The notes beneath the pieces were generated by a model. It was not told the DNA's origin, ran no database searches, and saw nothing but the letters and a program-made list of their open reading frames with translations. Positions 1 through 11,700 of a stretch of 64,000 bases of DNA are shown in pieces. Numbering within the stretch: the stretch's first letter is position 1; each line of letters opens with the position of its first letter. The position numbers and the translations under genes were made by a program. This DNA comes from Agapetus fuscipes (lineage: Eukaryota > Arthropoda > Insecta > Trichoptera > Glossosomatidae): the NCBI GenBank assembly GCA_951799405.1, contig OX637339.1:7130001-7194000 (forward strand). Reading direction: 5' to 3'.

Positions 1-505
1 TTTAAATAAATTTCTTGTTTTCATAAGACACATTGGTGCAGTACACATGCAAACATTGCTCATGTAAATTTTTCTCAATGGCGTATACGATAAACAAGAA
101 CTAAGGCAGCGTAATGGTAACGATTCATACTCGTAAATGGAAGGTCGTTGTTTATAGTATACGCCAATCTTGTCAAATATGACTTTTTCATGCAGTTGTC
201 TTATGAATCAAATTCTACACAATCTGAGCTAAGAAAATCCGTAAAACTCGATAATGTGTGAGTTCTTTTAAATATTTTTTAAATAAATTTCTTGTTTTCA
301 TAAGACACATTGGTGCAGTACACATGCAAACATTGCTCATGTAAATTTTTCTCAATGGCGTATACGATAAACAAGAACTAAGGCAGCGTAATGGTAACGA
401 TTCATACTCGTAAATGGAAGGTCGTGGGTTCGAATCCCGACAGAGCACAAAGCATATACCGTTTATATTTTCAAATATGCTCTTCACTGGGTTAAAAAAA
501 TTATA
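1..505. repeat. Partial tandem duplication of MITE plus SINE fragments
   Basis: Bases 4 to about 146 recur at 281 to about 424, a period of 277 bp. Each copy carries the right end of a MITE (ending at 111 and 388 with AACAAGAACTAAGGCAGCG) followed by part of a tRNA-derived SINE. Only the second copy continues into the SINE B box (GGTTCGAATCCC, about 427) and body up to 505. The left copy runs off the window edge, so the full number of units is unknown. Confidence 0.75.
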
Positions 506-507
506 TA

Positions 508-1863
508 GGGTAGAGTGCTCTAAGAGTGCGCACTTAAGGTATAATTAATGATAACAATAAAACAAATGTTGTTATGGAAATGAAACTTCTTTATTCATAA
601 TAAACCGTATTTCATTAGCATAACTGTATAAAAAAATCAATGAAATTCAAACACTTAATGATTAAAATTAATTAATATTGGCACATAGTCTTTTGCGCAC
701 TCTTACATATACGGTACTTAAGAGTGCGCACTTGGAAACCTAAGAGTGCGCACAGGACACCTCGGCACAGAAATCACATTTGTACCGACCAATTCCAGAA
801 TAAACGGTGCATTTGTCATGCCACCATTGAGTACACATTATGCACTCTATCGAATCCTCAAATTTCGGTTCCTTGTAGACTTTCTTGCATCTTGGGCAGA
901 TCTACATCTTTTTCTCAGGTGTTGATTTGGGTTTCTTTGGATTTACCTTCGCCTTTTTTTAGTTTCTTTAAGGTTCCCCTCTACTTTTCTTTTACGGTTG
1001 GCTTCTTCGAGCAGTTGTTGCTTAAAAGGTTAGTTTGTAAGTATTTCTGATTTCTTACCTACCCGATTTGATCGATGTGTGACTGATTTTGGTAGTGGTG
1101 AACGGTCTATGAAGGTTAGTACAAATTTACTAGAAGTTGGATTAGTTGTTTCTGTTTTTACAGTGGTTGATGTCGATTCCGAGGAATTTGCTATTGCACG
1201 ATCTTCTCTTTTGGTGATGCTACTGGCCAAAAAGCGCGACTTTTCTCTGGTTTTCGCCCTCACTGATCCTCTTTTTAGCCTCATCTAAGACTGCTTGCGG
1301 ACAAAGTTGACATGTTGATTTTCGTTCTCGTGAAGACATTCTAAAATAATACATATTTATTTAATTTAGTTGTAATTAAAAAGATCCAGAAAAATCTGAT
1401 CTTGTTCCAGAAAATCATAATGGGGTATCGGTTTGCGCAAAGATTTGTAAGAGTGCGCGCGCACTCTTACAAATTATACAGCTGCGCACTCTTACAATCC
1501 ACCAGTATTGCCCACGTTAAATGAAAGTTGTGGCATCTTTGTTAGGATGAGTGAAATACGGTTCTTGTGGACGCTTGGTAAATTGATTTCATAGTATTAA
1601 TTTCGAAAAAAAATCCGATATCACCATAAACGAAGACATCGTAAAAATGTCAAGACGTAAAAATAATTTAATAAATCACAGATTATTGTTAAAACTCACC
1701 TGAAATCCGTTTTTCCGATTAATTTAAGATGCGCGCCACAGCAACGTGTCCTTTCATCACAAATGTCACCTAGGAACTGAAGTTAGCCACAAATGACATC
1801 TAGGGCGCGTAAAAATAATAGTGCGCACTCTTATCTCCCGTGCACTCTTAGAGCACTCTACCC
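508..1863 (-). mobile_element. TA-flanked DNA transposon derivative, internally deleted
   Basis: The ends are inverted repeats: GGGTAGAGTGCTCTAAGAGT at 508 is matched in reverse complement at the right end (…GAGCACTCTACCC, 1863). TA lies on both sides (506-507, 1864-1865), as expected for the Tc1/mariner-pogo superfamily. The motif AAGAGTGCGCAC recurs near both ends and inside, including a palindromic pair near 1448-1470. On the - strand, about 1339-1220 encodes a Lys/Arg-rich start with a helix-turn-helix-like stretch (LDEAKKRISEGENQRKVALF) before a stop. About 900-739 encodes a PHD-like finger with CPRC, CIMC and CDFC cysteine pairs and a WWH. The DDE core is absent. Superfamily assignment is inferred. 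Confidence 0.65.
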
Positions 1864-1865
1864 TA

Positions 1866-2035
1866 CCTTTATCACTGACCGTTCAACAAACGTCCACCCA
1901 GCCTTACAGAAAATGGGTCTATCTTGAGAATTTACGCTTTCTATGACGACCAAGCTTGCAGAGGGCTGTTCAGGTTTGATTCACACAAAACGGCGCTCAC
2001 CAACTAAATCATGCTAACATTATTAATATTAATAC
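1866..2035 (+). mobile_element. tRNA-derived SINE (family 2), 3' part
   Basis: The body shares GTCCACCCAGCCTTAC, a tract ending in gacgaccaagcttgcagaggg, and a 3' end with CACACAAAACGGCGCTCACC, with the better copy at 35164-35462. The tRNA-like head is missing; the copy starts directly after the transposon at 508-1863. Confidence 0.6.
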
Positions 2036-5000
2036 CTAGAAAACCGTGGTGTATTTGTATGAAAGATTCAAGAATCTAGTGCATACCAGAAATGATGAAC
2101 TAGATTCGTCCATTTGGAGTTATAAAAGAGAGAGCAGCACTTAAGATTAAGCTATCAGTAATTGTTCACTCCCAGATACAAGAAAAAATATAAATAGCAG
2201 ACTGATTTTATTTGTTTGTCTGTTCTGATGAAATATCCTCACTTATACCTCCTCCTCTCATCACAACAAGGGCAACTCGTAGAACAGCTCACTTCCATAC
2301 CTACATTCCTTTGCAGTCGATATCAAAACTATGAGAACTTGGCGCTTTCAAGACTCATTATTTTGCCAAACTGCCCATTTATGAAATGGGTTACCGGTAT
2401 CTGTGTTCTCACCCCAATTTAACCTTGTTGTTTTTATTATTATTAATATAAAATTTATATAGCGCCTTTTATGAAAGTTTGTCACTGCAAAGGCGCTTGC
2501 TTGTCCAGACGAAGAGGTGAGTCTTCAGACCTCTTTAAAACAATCTCTCCAAATGCAGTTCCCTCAGTGAGACGGGAATAGCATGTTCTATTCTAAAACG
2601 ATATCAATCGCCACTTCTTTTTAGTTACTCAAAGCAGCACACAACACAAAACTATGCAGCCATCACTCCTGCTGTAAAGGATCAGGACATTAACCGCTCT
2701 CCAACAAGTGTAACATAACTCTAGATTTTCTGAAATCTGAGGAAACTCCCGCGTATGATTTACAAAAAAAACATGAAAATAAAGAAATAAAATTTAAAAA
2801 GGCCTTAGCTGCCAACATAGCATATCAACCGCATAAAAAAACGCTAACTTTCCAGCTGTCTCTATTTGAAAAGCCCATGAGAGGAAAATCCTCGGAATTT
2901 CCCGACAGAATACAATGAGCGCTTGAAATATTCGTTTTCATAGTGGGAACCCAATCAAAAGTCGCACAAAGGGACTTGTGTGCATTAAAAACGTCTTTAT
3001 AAATTCCTTGATTATTAAAAAAAACCGTCGGAATTATTAAAGTATGAAATGATTCATTGAAATGGAGAAGATTGGAGGAGGCCTACGTCCAGGAGTGGAC
3101 TGAGATAGGCTGAGGAAGAAAGGAAGGAAGGCCAATCTTCAAAAAATACTCCTCGTCCCTAAAAACATGAATAGACTTCCCAAACAAAATCTCGACAAGC
3201 AAACGTCACAGGTCTATGTGGCAAGGTTTCTTATCAACTAATTTATCAAAAATCTAAGCTACAAAGTTTTTTTTGTAATTTCAATAGGAAAAGCAAAGTT
3301 TTATTGTTTTGCTCAAAAGTGTCCGCCTAATAAGGTATCTTCAGGAGCATAATTGTTACAAATATTTTTATACATTCATTTAAAAAAATAAAATAAAAGT
3401 GAATTGAAAATTTGTTTTTCCTATTTAATTTATAAAAAATACAATGGACTTTCACTGTGTTAACAGAAATACCTTTGAAAATGTAAGTTACAAAGATATA
3501 TAATATTAACATTTCTCATGCTTCTTTTGATGCCACTTCTATCGAAGATTGACGGTCATCATGGCTATTTTGTTTATACTCAACCAAGAATTGAATCCAC
3601 GACCTTCTGATTACGAGTCCGAAGCTTTAATCATTGGACTGCGAACTGGTTATGTAGTAAAGTTATATTCTTGTCTTCGGTCTTTTGTAGCTTCAACCAC
3701 TTGACCGGTTTAACTGGTCAAATTCGAAGTTAGTGGATTCGATTCCCAGAGGAGCACAAAAAACTCAACATTATCTAAAATTACGTTACTTATCTTTGCA
3801 ACTTAGATTAGATTAGATTTGAAATTAGATTGGATTGAAAAATTAATCTGCCTTTACCAATCACCATGGGGTCCATACAGCATTACAGTAACTGGATCTT
3901 GCTTGAGTACCTATTGGCGATTTCCATAACGACGACCTAGTTTGCAGAAGGCTTTTGAAGTGTGATTCACACAAAAACAGGGCTCACAATGTAAATAATT
4001 CTTGAAGTTATTATTATTCAACAAATTCTAATGCAGCAGTATCCAATTTGTGAAGGATGACCTGTTCCTGAAGTGAAATCCTGCCTACCCGTGTGAAATG
4101 TGACCTCTTTGTGAAATCCTACCCACGTGTGGGTCATCGATCACTATGGGATGCGGGGTAAGGGGTGACGTCAGAGGGGAGAGAGGGTAAAGGCGACATC
4201 AGACGAGCAACTCGAGTGAACGTTAACTCGTCCTTCGTTTTGCGTTCACATCTATAATCTAAGTTGCAAAGTTATATTATCGGAAAATGTTCATATAAAA
4301 TATCCGCCCACAAACAGTCAGCTAGTCTTCGTAAAAATATTACCGATAATCGGTAGGTAAGAATTACCGTGGTGATGAGACTTCCAGCCCTTTATAAATT
4401 GGCGCTTACACATGCCGTATGTAAATTTACAAAAAAAATACCTATGGCGAATAAGGCAATGGCACATTGACTGACATTTCTTCAAATACAATAGCACCGT
4501 TTTGAATCCCGTCAAGCCCCCTGATGTTAACACACATAATGTATTCCTTGACTTCTAGGTTGGTATGAGGCTGACCACCCATACTGTAAAAAATTGTTCA
4601 CTTTACCGATGTCTTCCCTGTTTCAGGGAAGGTTTGCAAGAGTTGCAGGGCGTATGCTCATTTGAGAGTGGGGTTTCGCCACGTGTCTGCTTATAGGATT
4701 ACAATTAATATGAATATTAAATGGAATATATCTTTGCAATTAGATCATATATAGATAGATTATAAAGATATGCTAGTTTGTAATTAATATAATTAAAAAT
4801 CTAAAATTTATGAACTATTCATTGATAGTGTAAATTTCTGTTTGTTTCTGGTTTGTCTAAAAGTTGTAAGTGAATTGCTCTTCAGGAATTTATGCAAAAT
4901 AAAACAAAATTGGTTCCATGTTTCAGTTTGAAACTTGAAGCCAAATGAACGAAATGAATGAACGAAGAGCGGCACGTCTGAAATCGCCTTTGCATAGCAA

Positions 5001-5283
5001 ACAACTGAGGCTGCTAGGAAGGACGTCACATTTTATGCTCTAGTTTTTTATACGCCCCGCCCAGCTGTCACACGCCGCTGTTTATTTCCAGAAATATAAA
5101 CACAAAAAACACACACAAAAAATAATGATTTTTTTGTTTCAATTTTGCGAGTAAATCGTCTCAACAGAGTTTGACATACTAGACTGGGCACGCCCCATTT
5201 TACGTCCTAAATTTTTCTATTTCCTATATTGAAATAAATTCTAGAAGAGGAATACAATTGACCAACCTACTTTTGCCAGACCA
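2036..5283. other. No gene seen; old repeat fragments
   Basis: No ORF with recognisable protein similarity or splice-consistent structure was found. It holds a SINE family 2 fragment (about 3590-3990, + strand), one solo arm of the foldback element found intact at 5284-5448 (about 4318-4395), and a LINE 3'-end copy (about 4543-4760). The ORFs here are short and overlap these repeats. Confidence 0.5.
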
Positions 5284-5448
5284 GGGCTGGAAGTCTCATC
5301 ACCACGGTAATTCTTACCTACCGAATATCAGTAATATTTGTATGAAGACTAATCAGTTCACTTGCGGTCATCTGACTGGCAGGTCTTCGTAAAAATATTA
5401 CCGATATTCGGTAGGTAAGAATTACCGTGGTGATGAGACTTCCAGCCC
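5284..5448. mobile_element. Foldback MITE, 165 bp
   Basis: Two arms of about 64 bp are near-perfect reverse complements. The left arm starts GGGCTGGAAGTCTCATCACC and the right arm ends with its complement at 5448; a spacer of about 35 bp separates them. No coding capacity. A solo arm of the same family lies at about 4318-4395. Confidence 0.7.
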
Positions 5449-5867
5449 AGAAGCACTATTCTGTTTAATTCCTAAGAGTGGATAAAGGCAACGAGATAGA
5501 GATTCGTGTCCAAATATAAGGTGAACTGTGATTTTTTACATATGGAGTTCTTTCGTAAGCGCTAGCAAGCTCCGACTTGGATTGATATCCAAAGTGTCAG
5601 GACTTTAGCATAATAGCGCTTCAGAAACAGGTGTAGCCCTCTTCCTCCTTCAATGGCGCTACACAAATGAAAGTATGTTGAAAGATGACATTGCAAGGAG
5701 GAGCAAAAAGTGAAAAATCACGTAGTGATCGCTCTGCTATGTCAGGAGGTCCTATTCATGTCCCATTGTCTGATCTTTCAAAAAGACTGTGAACGACCTT
5801 AAGCAAATTCCGTACCGAGCAAGGTCGTTGCGGTTTTTTTAATCCATAGATAGAAATTATCTCCTTA

Positions 5868-5985
5868 GGGGTTCAGATACATACTGTTCGACACATAGTG
5901 GAAGAGTGCCGTACCAAAAGACACCCTCCTGGCCTGGAAGACCTCCACGAAGCCACGATAATAGCAGTGAAGTGGATGGAGTGTT
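5868..5985 (+). mobile_element. LINE reverse-transcriptase C-terminal fragment
   Basis: The + strand reads VRHIVEECRTKRHPPGLEDL followed by HEA…AVKWME. This resembles the HIV-ECP…GGL-L…AV-WL segment near the C terminus of many insect non-LTR retrotransposon polyproteins. It is a short relic with no flanking open frame. Confidence 0.55.
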
Positions 5986-7110
5986 TGGGTCTTCACTTCT
6001 GACGCCCGATGGCGGAAAAGAATTCGCTACTTTTGCAGCCATACGAAAATAAAAAGTAGCAATATCGCTACAGTCCTACTAGAACCATGACTTTGTTTGA
6101 CTTCTGCCTCTAACTCCACCTGTCCTCCGACGTGGTTCTTCAGTTCGCAACTCGTAGAAGCTGAGACGCAGCAGACTTTGCATTATAAATTCATTACTTA
6201 CCAATTTTTTTCAAGATTTTTTTTTATTTGAAATAAATTCGTATTACATTTTTTCCCTTAAATCTATTACATTGTCGATAAAATTGTTGTAACGCTACAC
6301 CTCACCAAAAAAAAAATAAGCTCTTTGTGTGGTGAGGGAATTATTGATCAATAAGTACCCAATGGCATCTGGGTACTTATTGATCAACTCAGAGTCAAAG
6401 CTATCTTCGAGGGATTTGACGAAATTCGAGCCAGCGCTGTTGTTTTTCAAACACGACAGATTAATCCAATTCTTTTCCGTTTTTACAAAGCTCTTAAATT
6501 TACATTGTCACTTATAAACAACATAATGTTCAGTTGACTTAGCAATGCAATTTATTTTATTCTAAATTTAATTTTATTTTTTTCTACAGTAAAAACATGT
6601 TTGACTTCTTTAAAAGCCTCGGAGTTGAGTTTCCCGCTTATAAGGGATAACTCAATGTACATAATCTACCTGCGGAACGAAACGAACAGAAGGATGAAGA
6701 GGATAATTTTATTTCGCGAGAAAAAACATTTCCAGGAGCGCGACATCTTGTGACAACTTCAGAGAACAATAATTATGGAGGAGAAATATAACCCTAGGAT
6801 GTTCAGATAAGCTCTAGAATATCATTCTGATAGCCCCTCTGGAAACAGTTTTTAAGCATTTTTTTTTATTTGCAATCCATCAAACGATTTCGCCTGGCCA
6901 GTTGTCTTCATACGAAAGTAGAAGAGTGTGTGTATGCAATGACATCTGTTGAACCAGGGTCGAAGTTATGGTCAAAAGAGTCAGAAGTGATTCAAGCCAA
7001 CGTTATTCTTTTCCGAAAACGCTAGTCGAATATGCGTTTTGACTCCCATGGGCATAACACCAACAATGAGAACATATTTTTTACAACTACATGGACACAC
7101 ATTGTTAATT

Positions 7111-7405
7111 GTCCCCATAGTGTTTGTTTGTTTTATGTCAATCAAAGGTACTTTCCCATGTAATATTTGATCAAAAGAAAAAAAATGAACTGTGTGGTTA
7201 TAATTATTGAAAATTTCAAATGAGCTTGTACTTGACCAATGTGTTGGGAATTTATTTTAAAAATATGTAAAAAAAACTCTTACATTATCATGTTTTGCCT
7301 TTTTTTCTTAGCTCACAATGTGTAGAATGAGGTTTTCAAGACAATTTCATTGTAAGGTCATCTTTAAATCAAATGGTAGATGAGTCAAACAAGCACCGAG
7401 GAGAC
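7111..7405. mobile_element. MITE, about 295 bp, family M1
   Basis: Terminal inverted repeats: GTCCCCATAGTGTTTGTTTG at the left, and the complement of GTCTCCTCGGTGCTTGTTTG at the right. The interior is shared with copies at 25197-25455, 33369-33629 and 34581-34832. Non-coding. Confidence 0.65.
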
Positions 7406-7753
7406 GGAGTTTATATTTTTATTTTATTTTATCAACAGATATATTGTCCATTTACATCGTATATAACAAAGTAACAATGAAAAAAATTGGAAAAAATAAT
7501 TCAAAGTAATTATGTATTACATAACATAGCACAGTCATATTTAAGTTTACACTTTCCTCAACAAAACAAAGCTCTACGGAATTCAGACAGACTTGCACCA
7601 CAGAAATCTAAATGAGATGAAGAGTTCACGAGACGAGACATTCTATTCATTGGAGAAAAATATATAATTTAAAATTAAAAAGCCTTACCTGCCAACATTG
7701 CAGATCAAACATTTTTTTTTTCGTGAATACCTTCATCTTTCATTTCATCCACG

Positions 7754-7772
7754 TTCACACACACACACACAC
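7754..7772. repeat. (CA)n microsatellite
   Basis: Short uninterrupted CA dinucleotide run in non-coding DNA upstream of the receptor gene. Confidence 0.8.
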
Positions 7773-8651
7773 CACAACTGTAATTGTAAAATGCTAGAAC
7801 ATTGTAGAGTTAAAAAACGAGAAGTTCTTTTACGAGTTGATTGAATTACAGCTCAAGAGCGACTGAAAAACAAGAAAATTCGGTGCTTACGTTTTTCATC
7901 AAAGGAAAAAGATAAGACACTTCATAATTGAGTAGAAATTTGATTACTGTATTTTTTCAACACTTCGTTTAAAACTGTCGCATTCACAGATGTCTACTAA
8001 AAACATAATACGTCAATTATCTTTTTCTTGCCGTTATCTGACAGCCTAGTGACAGAAATTAATTAAATTGTTAGATTCGCACTCCATACACATACATTAA
8101 TGAAATAAATAAATAATTTGTGTGAATCACCCTTCAATAGCCCTCAGCAAGCTTTGTCGTTGCTATTAAATCTTTTTTAAGATCAATTTAATCACGCAAG
8201 GAGAATCAGTTGCTGTAAAGCTGGATGTACTTTTGAAGACCCATCTCTTATAAAAGCTGATGTTTTTTTTGGATTCCCACTAGCGGAAAGCATTTTCAAG
8301 GCTGATTATCGAAACGACGCGGTGGCTTTTGTGTCAGTTTATCAGCTTTGAAAATATTTCTCACTCGTAGAAACGAAACGTTGGCAGATAAAATAACTGC
8401 GAATGAACATGGTACATCCCGAAAGAATTAAAAAATACTTTTAATTAAGTTTACAACTTTCACTTTCATGGCCGGTGCTAATAATAAACAAATCATTTTT
8501 GTGTTCTTTCGGGTTTGACCATGTTCTATTTGCAGCTCCTACATCTGCTGACGTTTCGCTTTCATAAGCAGAAAGCATCCTCAAGGCGAGTCATCAAAGC
8601 GCAAAAGACTTTTATTTGATATTCATTATGTTTTTTTTCCGTTGTCTACAG

Positions 8652-8766
8652 GTCCCCATGCCTGACCATGTCTCGAGCCGCGGGTGTGTTGGTTGTGATG
8701 CCAGCCTTGCTCCTTCTACCAGCTCTACTGTCTCCTACGGTCCACTGCCAGAACCAACAAATAGAT
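8652..8766 (+). CDS. Receptor first coding exon (signal peptide)
   Basis: An acceptor (TTGTCTACAG) precedes 8652, so a 5' UTR exon lies upstream. ATG at 8668 opens 33 codons: a short basic start, a hydrophobic Val/Leu/Ala core, then SPTVHC|QNQ as a plausible cleavage region. The exon ends at a GTAAGT donor in phase 0, matching the phase-0 acceptor at 10863. Confidence 0.75.
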
Positions 8767-11700
8767 GTAAGTTTAAACATAATGTTACCAATGTATAATT
8801 GTATGTCTGTGTATGTTTACTTTTAATTGTTTGTTTGTGTGTTTTTACGTACTTGTGTGAGTGTTTCTCTAGATCAGTGGAGGGTAAACTTTTTTAATGG
8901 GAGGCCAGAAAGTGTAAACAAATTCAGAATAGGACCAGAATTATAGGAAAAATGCATTTTGTGTTGAAACTTTTCATCATATAAAGCATTACAGCAGTAC
9001 ACACTTGCACAAATGTGCTAGCTGGCTCCTTTACCTATGCGTCTATTATACTATTCATGTCGAAGGACCGTGCGTCGGCGCAAAACGCAACGCAACTAAG
9101 CTACACATATAGTGTAACTTCTTGCCGCGTTATCCCCGAAGGGGTCGCATGTGGCGAGTTGAACCTATTTATTTTTACAGGTAAGGGGGCCGGCCTTACG
9201 CCAACCACTTCAGTTGAAGTGGGGGTTTCCCAGCTCCCGAGGGGGCTGGTACTCATTTCTTGTGAAGGCTGAGTAAACCTTGCCGGTATTTTTATTATGG
9301 GGTTTGAAATAAACACCGAAATAGGAAATCATTTCTGACACCCTCCTCGGTGGGATTCGAACCCGAGCTCACGGGGTAGAATGCAAGCACTCTACCAACT
9401 GAGCTATCGACCGGACTATGTGCTAGCTGGCTCCTTTACCTATGCGTCTATTATACTATTCATGTCGAAGGACCGTGCGTCGGCGGGTCGGATTAAATGC
9501 TTTTGCGGGCCGAAGATGGCCCGCGGGACGCCTTTGCGCATCACTGCTCTAGATGTATGTATTTGAATGGTTGTACTAGTGTTTGCTCGAAGCTTCTAGA
9601 GCCTGTATGAAGAAAATTATGACTCTGGAGGAAATGAAAGAAGTATGTAAGGACAGAAAGAAATGGCGGTTGATCTGTAATGTTAGCGGCTAGGGTTTAT
9701 TAAATTGGAATTTGTTTTTATTTGTAAATGGATATTTTGTATTTGGATATTATTATTTAGTGATGTATAAAATGTAATTTGTCGTGTGTGTGTGTTCCTT
9801 GACTTATAGGTTGGTATGCGGCTGACCACCCATGCTGTAAAAATGGTTCACTTTGCCAATGTCACCCCTGTCTCAGGGAAGGACGGCAAGAGTTGCAGGG
9901 TGTATGTCCATTTGAGATTTGGTTTTTATGTTGTAGGTTCACATGAGGCATGTGCAAGCGCGATCTTGTACGTGTCTGGTTGTGAGAATGCATGTAATGT
10001 GAATCTCCAATGTAACATATCTTTGCAACTTAGATTAGATTAGATTAGATTCTAAGTAAGAATATTCTAGCGTGGTATGGCGTATGCCAGAGTAGCCCTT
10101 ATATACCCATACATAGAGATCGCGATGCTTTGAAGGCAGACTCGCAAAAGCGGCGCTGAGCTGACCAGTACATAAGTTAACTGTGAACCAAATGTGAGTG
10201 AATCTTAAAATAAATTAATTTAATTTTTTTAAACAGTGGTCATTATTTTGCTCCTAAGTTTGTCTGTTTTTTCCACCTCCTTCCAATTTTGTCCATGGTA
10301 AAGCCAATTGTAGTTTAACCAAAAGGAGCAAGGGGCTGGTTTTAAAATATACTTGTCGAAGGAAGTAGTCAAGATGAAGTGACAATGATGGATGGATTCA
10401 ATAAATTGATATAGTTATTATTTTGTGTTGAGAAAAGCAGGGACTGTCTTGAACAAGACAGGTCATTTCGGTAGATTTAAAGGAAAAAAGGTGGTCAAAG
10501 ATTCAAAGAATGGAAAGATAACATTACAATCTCGAATTCATTGCTCTAATGTTTGTGCTGTAATCGATAATTGCAGGCTTACAAGTTTGATTAAACAACA
10601 AGAACTAGTGACAAATGTGTTTGTTAAAAATAACCTCAAACACGTGTTATCAGTTATTTTCACAGAAAATTTGAAGTAAGGTGGATACAATATTGAGCAA
10701 GTCTTCTGACATAATAAAAAAAATCCGCGTGGTTAAGTACACTGGCAAAATAATCCGCTTAATATAATCCCAAATCAAACAGTCTTAAATAAATGTGAAA
10801 GGACTCACCAATAATCCCTTGATGTTTGGGTAAGTCTCAATTGATTATCTCCTATTTCCCAGGCATTGTCGGTGGAAGAGTCTCTGCGGGCAGTCCACGC
10901 TGTCAGCAGTGGTGCCAGGGGCGCCCTCTGCGTCACCAGCGCCTGGCTGGCTCTGCCCTTGAGGTTGGACACGAGGAGGTATGGCCCAGCGAGGAGGCAG
11001 GCGAGGCTGGCTGCTGCTCTGCTGAAACCACTGGGACCTGAACCCAAGCAAGGTAACGAACTATGAAGTATAGGGTCTTTCAATAATGACTACATAATTT
11101 TGGCAGTTGATAGCAGCCACAAATTGAGCGTCATTTGTTCGTCTGTTTTACCAAATCAACAAGAATGAATATCCCTTTTAACATCACGAGCAAATCATCA
11201 AATTGGTTTATCAAAACGGATGTTCCGTTCGGGCAGAGTTTTACGTGGTTACCCATGTTAGAGAGGCTGGGTGGACATTTGAAGCATGTTGATAATGGTA
11301 TCGATAGGCCTTTTACACACTCTTGGTTTCACTTAAATTTAAAGATGGGAAGCGTTTACGAAAGACCCTATAGATGGGGTCAGATTTCAGATAGAAAATT
11401 TAACGAAAGGAATATTTGTGAAATGGAGAGGAAGTATCGGTTAGACTGGTTAGAGGATATAATGTGGTCTGCACATTTTATAACGTCAAAAAGGTTGAGA
11501 CATCACACGGCCGGAAAGGTTGAAAGGGAAAAGGAGAACAAAATATTTTTCATTGGTTGCTAAAGTGAGAAGACTCCAGTTTAACAGACGTGTGACGTTT
11601 GCCCGGCGTGAAAAATGCAGATTTCAAACTTCTGTAAAAAAAACAAAAAGTGAGAAATTGGCATTGGGTAATATTGGAAATGAAAAATTAGATTTTAGTT

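Larger units (their letters stand above)
8767..10862 (+). other. Receptor intron 1, filled by nested transposons
   Basis: Contains a hAT-like element with a nested SINE (8875-9546) and a LINE 3' end (about 9596-10060). The rest, about 10061-10862, holds an 84-codon ORF at 10425-10679 that I do not recognise and that lacks splice or homology support. Confidence 0.7.

Noticed and set aside
724..1050. 108-codon + strand ORF
   Set aside because: It is antisense to the zinc-finger remnant of the transposon at 508-1863, whose reading on the - strand has the recognisable cysteine spacing.
9347..9416. Apparent tRNA gene on the - strand (A and B boxes)
   Set aside because: It is the head of a dispersed SINE; the same tRNA-like start with the same non-tRNA body recurs at several places, and the cloverleaf is not complete. 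The heads at 35164 and 35861 were rejected for the same reason.
10425..10679. 84-codon ORF in receptor intron 1 as an extra exon
   Set aside because: No suitable acceptor and donor pair in a matching phase, and no similarity to the receptor ectodomain; exons at 8766 and 10863 already join in phase.
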